From Anoplopoma fimbria (lineage: Eukaryota > Chordata > Actinopteri > Perciformes > Anoplopomatidae): a stretch of 64,000 nt of DNA. Position 1 is the stretch's first letter. Each line of letters opens with the position of its first letter. Positions 12,475-25,709 of this stretch are shown in pieces. The stretch spans positions 11,874,795-11,938,794 of the forward strand of contig NC_072451.1 of the NCBI RefSeq assembly GCF_027596085.1. Reading direction: 5' to 3'. The notes below the pieces were generated by a model, which worked only from the letters and a program-made list of their open reading frames with translations, did no database searches and had not been told where the DNA came from. A program made the translations under genes and the position numbers.

Positions 12475-13184
12475 TAAAAGAGCCAATAAGGTTGTTCTCC
12501 ATGAACCGGTTTGGAGCAAATAAACCAGGCACTACAGGCTAAACATGGCTGTAATCTGTTTTTTTTTTCTTTTATGTCTGCTAATATTGGACATGTTTCA
12601 TGTTGACCGGGAACGGAGACAAGCATCCGTAAGTTATAGGAATATGCCAACTGCAGAAACAGCTGATCAGAGGTGAGTTAAATGCTCATTATCTCAAATT
12701 TGTTCAGCAAAGATGTTTCCGTTATCCATGAGGCACTTCAACTCTTTTTTAAAAAAAGGTAAAAATCCCCCCAATTGAGCATAAAATATATATATTTTTC
12801 CCAATTGAGGAAGTTTTATTAAATCTTGCTGCGTCAATAGTTTTTTTATTGCGATACTTCAAAATGTGAATAAAAAGAAATGACTAGAAACATATATTAT
12901 ATGATCTTTATATAGTATTTAATGTTAATTGTTTGTCTGATGATTATGTGGTTGCTGCTGGCTTTACATAAAATTAAAATATCCTTGATACCGTTATCAG
13001 CATATCATGAGACACTACCTTTGTAATAGCTGCCAAATATTAGTATTAATATATAGTAAAAAATTGCCTACCTAAAAAAACATAAAACAAAAATAAAATG
13101 TATATTAGTAGACAAAAATGATCTTTTGTCCAATTAACAAGAACAATAACTAACACACTAGAGGTCAACACTGATATGTTAATA

Positions 13185-13224
13185 TATATATAAATACATT
13201 TATATATATAGAGAGAGAGAGATC
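13185..13224. repeat. (TA)n/(GA)n low-complexity tract
   Basis: TATATATAA, then TTTATATATATA, then GAGAGAGAGAGAG. Confidence 0.85.
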
Positions 13225-13721
13225 TGGTAGAATATAAAAACGGAATAAGTAGCTCTCAATTTTAATTTCTAACAAAGGTATTATAAAAACCTTTTAAACA
13301 TGTCTCTCAAAGCATTGGGAACTAGAATTTGATGAGGCTCTTGTCACAGCTGCTTCATGGGAGAGGCCTCTTGTCTGGTTTGGTCTGGTCTGCTTTATTG
13401 GAGAGCATGAGCAAATTTTCCAAAAAGCTCCTTTCTAGAAAATCAAGTTGATGAGAAAAATGCATTTCAAAGATCCACTTGAAAGTCATGCAGCAAAGTC
13501 TGGCCAAATCCAAACCTGGTTAGATACTCTGTCATTGAAGATATCCGGAGAGACTTCTGTTCTCCATAGTGATGGTTTGTTCTAGTAAATACATAATCAT
13601 CTAAAATGTAATATCAGAGATAGTAAAGAGAAAAGAAAAGGATGAAAATAACAGAGGGAATGTGAAAAAGTGCAAATAAAGTGCATTTATAATAAAAAAA
13701 GGAAGTATTAACTGATAGGAG

Positions 13722-13895
13722 GATAGACTTTCAACCAGGAGACCAGTGTTCATGTCCATTTCCTGTCCCAAAGTGTTGTTGAGTTATTCAAAAGTTACGT
13801 TCATGATGTGTTAGCGTATTTTACTTAGTTTACATTCTTATTTTAAGCCCAACCACGATGTTCTTTTTAACCTTACTGAGTGGTTTTGTTTTTGT
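13722..13895 (+). repeat. Unnamed dispersed repeat, copy 1
   Basis: The core reads GACTTTCAACCAGGAGACCA, then GTGTTCATGTCC, followed about 100 bp later by TTAACCTTACTGAGTGGTTT. It belongs with the other copies listed here. No coding frame and no pol III box are visible. Confidence 0.6.
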
Positions 13896-14562
13896 TTCAC
13901 GTACATTTCTGTGAAATTACGTTGGTATAACTGCTGTAAGAGAAAGCGCAATACACCGTGTCATTTAAGTCAGTCAGTAGTGTGAGTGTGGTCATGGACA
14001 TCTACTAAAACGTGGACAGCTTCCACAGAATTATTTCTTTTTTCTTTTGTAAACCATATCAACAATTTAGATATGTAAATATTGGCAAATATTTAATCGA
14101 AAAACGTTTAATTTAATATGCTCTTCTGGAAGCTTCTATCAAAAACTACTGGTCTTCAAAAATCCATCTCTGTGAAACTGGAAATATAAACACTGATTGA
14201 GGCCAGGAAGGAGGGATATAAGAAAGTGACAGGTTGGGAGGTGAAAACCTGAGAAAGCGCTCATGGAAATGTTTGTTCAGGTAGATATTATTACAGGGAA
14301 AAGAAGATCGGGGTCAATAGGTCAGGAATATCTGTCACTTTACAACAATAGGAAAATAAGAACACATCCAGCAAGGAGTTAAATTGGGCCGGGCTATGCT
14401 ATTCTATGGCTAGAATGATTTATAATCATTTATTAGTTGATTTATATTGTACATTAATAATCTGAATATGTAAAGTAACTGAAGCTGTAGTAGTAATATT
14501 AGTAAATGTAGTAGTACTAATAACTAAGAACCACTAACGTCACAAGTCATAAACATAATTCA

Positions 14563-14919
14563 TTTTCTGGAACCGCTTATCCTGTTAAGGGTCGCGGGGG
14601 TGCTGGAGCCGATCCCAGCTGTCATTGGGTGAAGGCAGGGTTCACCTGGACAGGTAACCAGACTATCACAGGGCTGACATATAGAGACAGACAACCATTC
14701 ACACTCACATCCACACCTACGGGAAATTTAGAGTCATCAATTAACCTAAGCTACATGTCTTTGGACTGTGGGAGGAAGCCGGAGAACCTGTAGAGAACCC
14801 ACACTGACACGGGGAGAACATGCAAACTCCACACAGAAGGTTGTCCAGCCCGGGAATTGAACCCTGGTCCCTCTTGCTCTGAGGCGACAGTGATAGACAC
14901 CACACCACTGTGCAGCCCT
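14563..14919 (-). mobile_element. tRNA-derived SINE, family C, with 14-bp target-site duplication
   Basis: On the minus strand the head begins GGGCTGCACAGTGGTGTGG, and box B (GGTTCAATTCC) lies at 14853-14863. The body contains GTGTGGAGTTTGCATGTTCT and the CTTCCTCCCACAGTCCAAAG segment, typical of a widespread teleost SINE whose 3' end resembles RTE-type LINEs. The 14-bp word ATAAACATAATTCA occurs exactly at both edges (14549-14562 and 14920-14933) and is a clear target-site duplication. The element is about 357 bp and looks complete. Confidence 0.92.
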
Positions 14920-15174
14920 ATAAACATAATTCAGTGTAATTGAAATGTAAATAAGGTGCCAGAGTTCATTAAAAAGCATCAACATAGAGCTTGTTTATCA
15001 TTGTTTTGCTCTGAGGATTCCCCCAGTCCCCCTACCAAAGCCACGGAGACACAGAGAAAACATCTTTATCCTGGTCTATTTACTTTCCCAAACAATGAAA
15101 CTGCATGGTCAATTATGTTGTTCTCCTGGATTAGCTTTGTTATAAACGATTTTAAAAAAACAATTGATCAAAGT

Positions 15175-15335
15175 CAACGTAGACAGGAGGTCAGGGTGAA
15201 AGGATGTGTCAAACCGGGGACTTTCACCCAGGAGACTGTTGTTCTTGTCCAGTGCGACGCCAAAAGTAATAAACCATGATCTTTTACTAACCTAAACAAG
15301 TCGTGGGGTTGCCTAAACCTTACCTTAACATAATC
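15175..15335 (+). repeat. Unnamed dispersed repeat, copy 2
   Basis: The order is AGGTCAGGGTGAAAGG, GGGACTTTCACCCAGGAGAC, TGTTGTTCTTGTCC, then CTAAACAAGTCGTGGGGTTG and CCTAAACC. This is one of the best-preserved copies of the core. Confidence 0.7.
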
Positions 15336-15648
15336 AAGCATGCAGTTTGGAAACAGCAAAAGGGCCACAAGTTGTTAAAAGAGTATAACATTGATATACA
15401 TGCATGTATACAAAAAATGTTGATGTGAACCTATTTTTGGATAATAGTGGGATGTCATTTCATACTGGCAGCTCAGTTTGGGTAAAAATACACCTGAAAA
15501 GTGTATCCCAGAGGACAGTAAAATAAGTAAACCTGTACTTTTTCTTTGACTTTCTGCTCGTGTTGCTGTTATCAAAGCCTCTGCTGTAGCTGACATTCTG
15601 ATTAGATCCCAGACACCATGGTTATTATCCTGAACAGAGGCAATGTCT

Positions 15649-15650
<2 letters not shown>

Positions 15651-15729
<79 letters not shown>

Positions 15730-15751
15730 ATGTGTGTGTGTGTGTGTGTGT
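15651..15751. repeat. (TG)n microsatellite with one interruption
   Basis: Pure GT from 15651 to 15728, then CA, then TG to 15751. The CATG interruption would stabilise the tract. Confidence 0.98.
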
Positions 15752-17379
15752 CATGCATCCAGAGCCCCGTTTAGCCAAGATACTGGCCAGAAGGCTTTGG
15801 ATGAGCAGAAAGATATTTATATCCTCAAATACCTGAAAGATGGATCGGTCCCTCATCTTCTATCAGATGGGTCAAAAGCTCTTGCTGTGACAGATCAGTA
15901 TGCCTGTGTGCGTGTGTGGGGGGGTAACCCTCTCCCTAACACATCTTTAAAATACTTTCTGTTGACAAATTGTAGATACTAGTAGACACTGTGATGCTTT
16001 GTTATGTGCGAGATGGCAGGGAAGCATGCATGCTTTAAGCAAATGCATAAATACATTAAATCAGTAATAGCGTTCAAATACCACTGTTAACACTTACTGT
16101 TGCAAAGAAAACAATGTTTAAAAAAAAAGAATAAATGTTCTCATTTATTTCATAAATTTATCAATCAAAAAATGTATTTATTTATTTAGTATGTAGACTG
16201 TTAACTTAGGCTTTGGGGAAAAAAAACAATGATCAAAAAATAATAATAATTGATAATCAAAGATCCCCTCCGGGCGTATAAAAACACTTTGCATTGATTC
16301 ATGATGATTAAAATGAAGTCTCAGTCTCCAAAAACAGTCAGAAAATGCGACTTATTGGTCGTGGTCTGGAGCCCTGCAAGTACTTCACTGAATAAGACCA
16401 TTCCCTATGTGTGTGCACTGTAGTTTTCAATCAATCAATCCATTTGTGTTTTTCCTATGTAATCATATGAGGTACATTACATTGAAAGGTAATCACTTGT
16501 ATTAGCGGCATACTGGATCATGATTGGCTTCCAAACTGGTCGATGTTACACGTTTAATGTTTGCGTACACGCATTAAACTCAGATCTAAGGAGGTAAGAG
16601 ACCTCCTTCACCAGATGAATGGGGAAAAAGCCCTCTAGTGTCAAACTGTGCACATACGTCGTTCTGCCTTTAAATGATCTTTAGTATCAGCTCTTAATGA
16701 AGTTAATTTTCCCATATATCTGTGTAAATCACAGCACAGGCTCAAATGGAGCTTTAGTCATTGAGTGATTTGATATTAGTGAGGTAATAGATTTAGTGAT
16801 GGATTAGGAGTGTGGAATAGAGAACCCATATATGGAGCAGTAAATCTAGAAAAGACACGAGGAAAGAAAAACAGGCTGCAGAAATATAAGATGCATGACC
16901 GGGCCTTTTCTTCAGCTCATGAAGTCTCTCTTCTATTACTTATATATAGGACACAAAATAGCAGCACAGCTGAGGGTTTTTTTCTGCCAAAGCAGCTGTA
17001 ACTGACAGACATGAAATCCTTAAAGACTTATAAAACGATTACCACGGGCTGCTGGTTAGTGTTAATTTCAAGCTCTACTTGCAATATTTTGATATTTAAT
17101 ATCTGTGATGGCTGCCAGGAATTTCCCAAGTCAACAAGCTTCCGTAACATGACAGTCTAACAACCAGCAGAGCAGAGGATCAGACGGAGCAGCATGTTGA
17201 CACTCTGGCTCCTGCGGTAATAAAGCCGAATGATGGCAAACAGCGAGACACAATTTCAGCTCAGCAATGGAAAATAAAGCTGTGTAATGAAAGCACAGAT
17301 GTAATCTGTACACTGTCTGCAGAGGGAGAGGAGGAGAGGCAGCAGAAGAAGGATGGAGGCAGAGAGCGAGTCATTTCTT

Positions 17380-17545
17380 GCAGATCGATGGAGAGATGAA
17401 AAAAAATTGTTAATAGCGCAATTTCGCTGACGGGGAGGATTGTTGCTATTGTTGCTTTCTTTCTGTGTGAATGCATGATTCATCAAAACGGGTTTTTGTC
17501 CCGTTGTGTTGTCACACTGCTCCTTCCTCTGGGTGGAGCAAATGA
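17380..17545. promoter_or_regulatory. Candidate regulatory stretch with clustered SOX-like ATTGTT words
   Basis: AATTGTTAATAGCGCAATTT, GGATTGTTGCTATTGTTGC and a GAATGCATGATTCATC region occur within about 85 bp. Confidence 0.28.
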
Positions 17546-17775
17546 GGTGATGCACACCTTACATTATACGTATATAATGTGATTTTAAAGTTACTCTTCC
17601 TTGATTTAACTAGAGTACAAATTAATGTATTTTTTGTGTGGGGTTCTGCGGTACTGCACATGTGCAAGCTAGTACTACTACCTTGGGGTAAACACTGTGC
17701 ACCCTTTTTTTTTTTTCCTGATGAGGCTACATTGTAAACAACAAATCCGTGTTGATATCAGCAGGAGGGAGAGCT

Positions 17776-17863
17776 AGTAAACGTTAGCTGTTAGCTTGTT
17801 AGCAGCCAGTGGCCAGCTCAGTCCTGCTTGGCTAAATAACGGAGCTAACAGCTAACGTTAACG
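17776..17863. repeat. Inverted repeat built from AACGTTAGCTGTTAGC
   Basis: An exact 16-bp pair lies at 17780-17795 and 17844-17859, and the similarity extends to about 20 bp with one mismatch. The spacer is 48 bp. Confidence 0.85.
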
Positions 17864-20051
17864 GAAGTTCCATTGAGTAACATTGTGATTCGTTCAAGCT
17901 CTATTAAGTAAAAATGAGTATGGGAAGAAACTAAATCATACCGTTCTCATGATATATTCCTGTAAAATGAAGTTCTTGGCTGGAATATAAAATAAATCCA
18001 GTTGTTTGAGGTAGGGTTTTTTAAAGCAATTTAAAATGGATATTAAAGATGACTTATGAGCTGTTTAACTTCCTAACACTAGCTCTAAGAAGATTATTAT
18101 ACATCATTAAAACTACCAATGCCAAGATTTTTTTTTTTATAAATAAAAAATCACTAGCTAATGGACTAACTTTTATTTATGTATCAGAATCGGTGTGGGG
18201 AAGGAAAACACATTACTTACCCAGCTTCCTGCATCCGTCACTGTGTCCTCCACTCCCCCACTGTCCCCTCACCTCTTCAGTTACTCTTCCTCTCTTTTGC
18301 TCTCTGTCGCACTGTGCCTTTAGTAAGAATATATACGGGTCAGTCAGCTATGATGAATTAAAACTATGTGCATGTGTCTGCCTGTGTGATATATTAAAGC
18401 ATTGTGTGTGTGTGTGTGGGGGGGGGGTATGTGTTTGATATATTAAAAGAGTGCGTGTGCTGCATCCATCAGGCAGCCATTCTGTGCCTGCTATAAATCA
18501 CCCTCAGTTTCACCGTCACATCCAGGAAACCTGACAGGAGATGCCACACTATAGAGTCAGTACACTGTCTGTGTGTGTGGGTGTGTGTGCTTGTGTGTTG
18601 GTTGGGGGGGAGGCCACCAGCTACTATGCTAATATTGTAAACCTCACTGTTGGATAATGTACCATATAGGCTAGATGTTCTATATATTTACAATCAAGGC
18701 ACGACAGTATTGGTGGAATATTGAAATTCAAGCCGTTTTGCCGCATTTTTTTTTTTGAGACCTTGGTTGCAGAGAAGTGAAGCAACATAATGCAAGTTAA
18801 TGGATTTAAATTCGAAAGTCGATAACAGCCTGTAATTGACAGAGCTAAGTCCTGGTAATAGAGGGAGTAGGAGATCTCCAGCTGTAATAACACAGTAGAT
18901 GGAATTATTATATGAAATAGCACTCCATGACTAATCTCCCAATAATTACAGGAAAGCTTCAATGTAATGATTGCTGCTTAAGATAAATATTAAGAAGGAT
19001 TGACTGCGATATGAATGATTAGATAGAGTAGTAGAGTTTTAAATTTAAAGGATTCCAACATTGTTCACCAGTAGTTTATGTTTTGTTCCACTTTCATCTT
19101 TAATGCTTTGGAAAGCAGGCTCTTAAATTGATTGTATAGAGTAAAATATGGTTTAACTAATTGGATCAAAGAACAATCTGGAGATCTTTATAGATGAGGG
19201 TTAATATCAAATTTGCGCTTCCTCAAATTGCAAAAAAAACAAAAGGTGTTTCTACATATATTTTATCATATTTCTGTAAGGGGGAGGAGGAAAGAAGGAG
19301 TGATATGCCACAGGAAATGCTACACTGACTCCCAATTAAAAGTCAATTCATCACTCTCTTGTTATTATCCAAAAGTATATTCATTTATGTAGAATTGGAT
19401 GTTTGTCTGCTGGCAAATTTTTGACATTTTTGCTTGTTCAGCTAAACTCCAGCAAGGATGTTGAATCAAGTAAATGAAATATCTGACAAATCAAACAATC
19501 AAATCATATTAATGCACAAATTGTCATTAAAGGGCTAGTTACTGATTTGCGACTTTGCATAAATGGCCTAAAACGACAACGATAAATATTCTCACACTGC
19601 TCAACTCTGATTTGTCATTTATCTGAGCATCGTGACACTGTGAGACTTCAGTGACAGACGTAAACACAGTAAAGACTGGGATCATGGTGCTCTTGATGTA
19701 CATTTATAAAACTTTTTTTCCCCTGGAAAACAAATGGAATTGTAAATTATTCTGACATTGTCTCCTGATTCATTTTTAATAATGTTGAATAGTTCATTTA
19801 AGATGCAGAACTCTGGTGAGCCCCTTTGATAGAGTAAACATTGTTTCTTCATAATGTTTTGTCTTTTGTTACAAAGTTTCTCTCTTTCTCAAAGAGCTAC
19901 CATCTACAGTGGGACAGAGTAGAGCACCGTTCACACGCTGTATTTTTCAAACTGTTCACACAACATCAAACACAACTCTAATCTGGGAGTGGCTTTCCAA
20001 TCCAGAAAAAAATATTTTTAGTGCTTTTTCATTGTGTAACAAACACTGATC

Positions 20052-20082
20052 CACACACAAACACACACACACACACACACAC
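20052..20082. repeat. (AC)n microsatellite, short
   Basis: About 30 bp of AC with one AA interruption. Confidence 0.9.
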
Positions 20083-20549
20083 GCTGGGACACCTGGTCTG
20101 TATAAGATGGCAGTTGCTAACAGATGTGCCCATCAGGCCTCCACTCTCAATGTGTGTATGTGTGTTTATCTGCATACATGCATGTGTATGTGTGCCCTAA
20201 AAGAACAGCGAGTCCTAGAACAGAGCGGGATCACTCCACATTAGTAACCTCCTAAAAAACACCTGGGGGCGGGATTAGGCAGTACAAGCTTTTTAGCCGA
20301 AAAGATTGTGTTGTTGTGGGTGTTAGCAGTGTTCAGGAAAGAGAGCCCAGACAGACATGCAAACACAGGAAGGAGATACAGGGACATTTCTGTGTGTTAT
20401 TGTGGCAAAGATGTAGCTGGTGGACTTCACTGCACATGAGCAGGCCGTCCTCATAATACACTGTCCATAGCTATACGTACGGAAAGTAATGCACTATAAT
20501 GTATAAATCCCAAAAAATCCATTTGTATGTAACCCATGTTAGCCAGGAA

Positions 20550-20800
20550 AGGTGATGTAGTATAAAGAGTGATAAAGTCAGTGAAGGGATGAAGTCAGGG
20601 TGGAGAGGTGGATCTAAAAACGCCACACTTTAATCCAGTAGACTGCTCTTCCTGTCCCGTGTTTAACCAGAAGTGAGTGTCCACTTATTCAGCACTTAAC
20701 TTCCCTACTTATCTAATGCCGCTTTGTAGTTCGTAGTTATTTAAACTCAAAGCACAATCTTTTCCTAAACCTAACCAAGGATTTTTTAGCCTCAACAATG
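20550..20800 (+). repeat. Unnamed dispersed repeat, copy 3
   Basis: It begins GTGATGTAGTATAAAGAGTG and AAGTCAGGGTGGAGAGG. The core is CACTTTAATCCAGTAGACTG, then CTCTTCCTGTCCCGTGTTT, with CCTAAACCTAACCAAGG downstream. The 5' segment matches copy 5. Confidence 0.65.
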
Positions 20801-21899
20801 AAAGAGCTCACTTTCCGCTGAGTAGGAGAACTCATTAAAAATAACCATCTTAACTTTTCGTAAGAGATGATACCAGCGTTGTATGAGGACATGTTGACAT
20901 GTGTGCACACTGTTAAAGCAAAGGCTTAGATACAGGGCCATAACAATAAGTATATTGTCATGGAATTTAATGTAGTTTAAACAACATAAGGAGACTTTAC
21001 AGTTGTCATGTTTATAACATGGGATAGTGTTGCACCTCAGCTTATTGGGGCCAAAATGAGTATTACATTAACAAACACAGAAAAGTTATTTTTTCTTTTG
21101 CTTTTTTTGTTCACCTGGTAAAAGTTTTTTCCCACCTATTAAACAATTAAGGTCAGAATTAGAAATGGATAACCATTCTTTGTCTTTTGCTTTTCAGGGC
21201 TTCCATACACTGACTCTCAATCTGGAATTTGATTATTAATTTGTTGCGGTTTGTTTCCATATATTTACTTAACAAAAGCCTATGTTAGATTGAAAGGTTG
21301 CTATGTTGTATAATGATTGCAATATGAAAACTTGGAGGTTGTGCAGTGTGCAGATATGTTGTGTGACTTCTACCTTCAATTGATTATTTTTGATCTGGCT
21401 ATAAAAGTCAATGTGTGTCTATTCTTTAATTTCTTTAGTAAAGTAATATTAAAAAAAGAAAAAATGAAGTGTTATCACTGGGTGATAGGAGGTCATTGAC
21501 CAAGGTTCAATGTCATTTAGGTGATAATAAAAAACAACAATAAAATGGATCACAGTTAACTCATTTAAAGCCACAATCCAAACTGACAAAGAAGTCGTAG
21601 TTTTGGAGTGGGTTTTTATTTTGGATGCTGTCAGCGGGGCCCACTAATGCTTCCATTTGAAGTGAACTAGCCCACAGGCTGTACGCTGATGCTGCTACCT
21701 GCTGCTCAGCTTGTCCAACAGGTCACAGCTGACGTAGAGGGCTGATGAGCAGCAGACCTGCCACAGCACACAGTCGCTTGCTTCTGTGGCTCACAGTAAA
21801 ATGTTCCTATTAGCTCAGCCCCGTTTGTTTCTGTGCATTTTTATCTGGCAAACGGCCAGCTAGACTCCAATCAGTGCTGCCTCTCCTGCCAGGTGCACA

Positions 21900-22290
21900 T
21901 CAGGGATCAGATCCTCTCCTCCTCCTGTGCAGTTTTTAATCTTTATTACCCTCCTGTCTGTCTGCTACCTCCTCTCTTATTCCCTCCTCTTCGTGCCTTT
22001 CCCTTCCTCTGTCCTTCGTCTCCTTTTTACCAGGTCAGAACCTCCTTTTCTCCTCCACCTTTTATTCCATCACCCTGTCCTCCTCTATATTCAGCCACCC
22101 TTTTCATTATTAGTCCTCATTCTCATCATTCCTCACATAATTTGTCATTATTCCTCCTCATCCTCTTCATTCCCTCCCCCCTTTTCCTTAAACAATGAAA
22201 AGCCTTTCCTCTCTCTCTCTCTCCGTTTTCTTTCTTCTCTGTCCTTTAACTGTGGACCGTTCGAGGTCAAACCCTCCGTCTGTCTCTGTT
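21900..22290. repeat. Pyrimidine-rich region ending in a G12 run
   Basis: The plus strand is dominated by CCTCC, TTCCT and CTCTCT words for nearly 400 bp. A run of twelve G follows at 22296-22307. It yields Ser/Leu/Pro-rich artefact frames. Confidence 0.8.
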
Positions 22291-23865
22291 AAGGAGGGGG
22301 GGGGGGGCTGAGGCGCTCTCCTTCTCTCGTTATCTCATTAAGATGGCTGTCAGAGCGCACTACAATTACCAAAGTGGCCATGCCACTACTCCGCCCTGCG
22401 TCTATGTGCGTTCAATATGTCCGCGGTGCATGCATCTGTCTGCATGTGAGTGTGCACGGTCTGAGTGTGTGTTAATTGTGCTGGGCTGGATGAGTCACAT
22501 TTCAGACAGCCCACAGAGACCCACCATGACCCGTCTGCCACATACAACACAGCGTCCCCAGAATACTGATGAACGGTGCTGTTGCTCTTGGCATCTCTGT
22601 GTACGTTTGCATAAGAAACTACCAGGTGTTCACTGATCAGTGTTTTATGAATGCAAGTTATAAGCCCTTTCAAAATTTCACCATGTTGAAGAAACAAATA
22701 GAATAGAATCTGAAGCTCAGAATTAAATATAACTCAGGAATTTAACTCCAGGAATGTAACACATTTTCTTGAAATGATCTCTCTGGCCTCATATTTAACT
22801 GTAAATAGCCTGCACCTCTATACAATGTATTTTGTGCAGTACTATATATCCAACATTTTTTTAAAGTGATCACAATAATAATTAATAGTGGGGGAAAATT
22901 GAGGCTTCACTATTAACAGTTTTACAACCTCCATCCTCTCCTGTCTTTTCCTCTCTGCTCTGGGATCAGCAGCCTACAGTTCAGTTGCAGTCTCTCAGAG
23001 TTTTGGTGCCTTGACGGTTGGTATCAGCGGAGTTAGGACAGTTAGGACAAGATGGACAAATGTCCTGCTGTTATAGTGAATATGAATTGACATTTTCAGT
23101 AAGAAAGTCACCACTCCTTGAGTTCTTCAGGAACATAAAGCAACACACAGAAAATAATCATAAAAACTTATTTAAAACTCAAGCTCATAGATGTAAATAC
23201 TTTATGCAGTTTAGTAACAAAATGAGGACTACAAATATTTTCTTTATTATTTGATGTCTTTTTTTTCATTTAATCTATTAAAAGTTAAACTAGCGAATCA
23301 TATCAATCACAGAGTACCAAAGCCAAATATATATGCACAACAAAAGCTTAATTTACCATAATGAAAAATGATGACAATCCTTTGCAGAAATGATTTTGGC
23401 TTGCTAGAACAGATCATGTAGAGGGTTTAAAGCTCATACTCCATGCAGAATATTTCACATTTTTTAAAACACTCCGACAGAATGGATCCTTAACTTCCAT
23501 TTCAGGATTTAGAGGGAGCAATAATAATTCTGGGCGTCTGGGTTTGGAGCCAGAGCCTTGACTGAGTCAGCGTCTCATTGCAGGTTTGATCTGGTTATAC
23601 AGAGTATACAGGCAGCTCAGATAAAAGCTTCAGAGAGAGAATAAGATGGAGAGCTTGATGAAAGAGATTTATATTGGGTTCACATTTGATAACCTGTATT
23701 CAGTCTTCCCGCCAATGTCACCCGCCACGCTCTGCAGATGCTGTGAGCTTCTTCTTTTTTTCTCTCTCTCTCTTCTTTTATAATTTCTTTTCAATCAGTT
23801 CCACCTGCCTTCTGTGATGGTGTGGAGATAAAATATTGGGCCGCCCTGAGCCTCTAAAGTGGATT

Positions 23866-24260
23866 ATTGCTATGGAGACATGGTACAATCCTGCACTGCA
23901 AAGGCCGAAGATAAAAACACATACTGCTGCAGAATATGATATGAAGTGTCCCGTTGATAACATTCTAATTGGACAAGTTGCTCATTAAGTTGGACTTAGC
24001 AGGACTTCTCATGATCATCAATCACCAACAGCTCATTTGGTTTTGCTCTTTTCTGTTTCCGTATTACTCTCAAATGCATCGGTTGCAGTTGTCCCAAATT
24101 GGCGAGATGTTGACGGCATTCATCCAGCAACTTTTATTTGAGAGAATAAAAAAAGAAGTGTTAGAATTGATGCATCCATCAGTGGTAATGATGGGCTTTC
24201 ATCATTCATGGCATACACATGATTTGCTATTACCACATCAAATTGATGAAGTGTTTTAAA
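23866..24260. promoter_or_regulatory. Candidate conserved non-coding element
   Basis: This stretch has balanced composition and no known repeat. It contains an X-box-like ATTGCTATGGAGAC (23866-23879), several ATTA/TAAT cores, GATTTGC and a CATCATTCATGGCAT region near 24200. It looks like vertebrate developmental enhancer sequence, but conservation cannot be seen from one genome. Confidence 0.3.
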
Positions 24261-24549
24261 GGCAATAACAAAGATATAAAAAGGTGGATGATTGATCATT
24301 TAATTGTAGCTTTACAAAACCATCTGAAAGCTGCGGTGAATAATATTTTCAAGTAACTATGTAGTGAAAAATTTATTTTTACAAATCCGATTTGAATGCA
24401 GCACAATACGACCACAATGAAAAAGTTAAGGTCAACAGAGGATAACTAATCACAAATGTGTTGTTATAATAAAATAACAATGATTAGTTAACAAATATAC
24501 TATTTACGTTGCAAAAATACATACAAACATACCTATTTTAACAAAAAAC

Positions 24550-24730
24550 ATAATTTTGTCCCAAACCTTACCAAATAGTTTTTGTTGTCTCAACCAAAAA
24601 ATGTAGATTTGTTACTTTAAACTAACAAATTAGTTCTGTGACAAAAACCTAACAACTCAGATTTGTTGACTAAACCTTAATAAGTAGTTTTGTTGCCTAA
24701 ACCTAACAACATAGTTCTAACCAAGCCTCC
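24550..24730 (+). repeat. Unnamed dispersed repeat, copy 4 (downstream arm only)
   Basis: Several degenerate repeats of the CCTAAACCTAACAA / TAGTTTTGTTGCC type are arranged in tandem at roughly 40-bp spacing. This is the downstream arm of the dispersed family without the ACTTTCACCC core. Confidence 0.5.
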
Positions 24731-24970
24731 TATCACTGGTAAGAGAGTATTGGAGGGTATGAACAAACAACAACTTTTTGAAATATATGTCTGCTTTCTG
24801 ATATTGACAATCATAGAAATCATAGCTAATTTAATGTAATTATTTGACAGTTTCATTCACAGATTTTGTATTTAATATAAATGTTGGAATTACCAGCTGA
24901 ATATCATTACTGTTAATAAGTGTGCTTATACATATCCCCAGAGTATCTCACTTTATTAGTATCCCTATTT

Positions 24971-25290
24971 GGGCGCTGTGGCGTAGTGGAGAGCAAGGTA
25001 GTTCTCCAATCAGAGGGTCGGTGGTTCGATACCCGGCTTCGGCAGTCGATGTGTCCTTGGGCAAGACACTTAACCCCAAGTTGCTCCCGAAGGCTTGCCA
25101 TCGGTGTGGACTGGATGATGAATGTTAGTTAGAGTCTGATGGTGGCACCTTGCATGGTAGCCTGTCATCAGTGTGTGAATGGGTGAATGATATGTAATAT
25201 ACTACTGACTGTAAGTCGCTTTGGATAAAAGCGTCTGCTAAATGACTGTACATTTACATTACATTACACTGTAATGTAATGTAATGTATT
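24971..25290 (+). mobile_element. tRNA-derived SINE, family A, TGTAA-tailed subfamily
   Basis: The head starts GGGCGCTGTGGCGTAGTGG; box B is at 25023-25033 (GGTTCGATACC). The body has GTGTCCTTGGGCAAGACAC and CACCTTGCATGGTAGCC. The 3' part reads TCGCTTTGGATAAAAGCGTC, then TGCTAAATGACTGTA. The tail is abnormal: TTACA repeats run straight into TGTAA repeats, forming an inverted repeat (25254-25268 with 25270-25284). Confidence 0.88.
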
Positions 25291-25612
25291 TGCTGTTGCA
25301 TTTGGCCGATGTCACCACTGGGATCAAATACATCCAATTGTAGGGTAATGTAATCTAATGTAATAAAGTCAATCATCAGCTGGTAGCTCTTTCTCTTGCT
25401 GCTCCTGATAAGGATGACACAGCTGTTATCATCTGGCCGTCTTTGAGTGAGGCAGCTTGGTGCCTGTTCTGTGTTTTAGGCTAACTAGCAAACAAACAGG
25501 CAGCACAAACATACAGAGGGAAGCCAAGCCACGTCCTGCTGTCCTTTTATTCCTAGTCATTTGCATTGCAGGCAGTGGATCTCAGTGGGCTGTGGCTTCA
25601 CTATGCCTGCAT

Positions 25613-25614
<2 letters not shown>

Positions 25615-25706
<92 letters not shown>

Positions 25707-25709
25707 GTG
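25615..25709. repeat. (TG)n microsatellite, ~95 bp
   Basis: Pure GT to about 25694, with TATG variants at the end. Confidence 0.98.

Larger units (their letters stand above)
15752..20049. other. Mostly single-copy sequence, no gene seen
   Basis: A+T-rich around 16050-16260; an inverted repeat at 17.8 kb; a (GT)n-G10 tract at 18401-18427. No coding evidence. Confidence 0.55.

Noticed and set aside
21833..22292. Two overlapping 121-codon Ser/Leu/Pro-rich frames
   Set aside because: They lie in a pyrimidine-rich tract and overlap in different frames; composition alone explains them.
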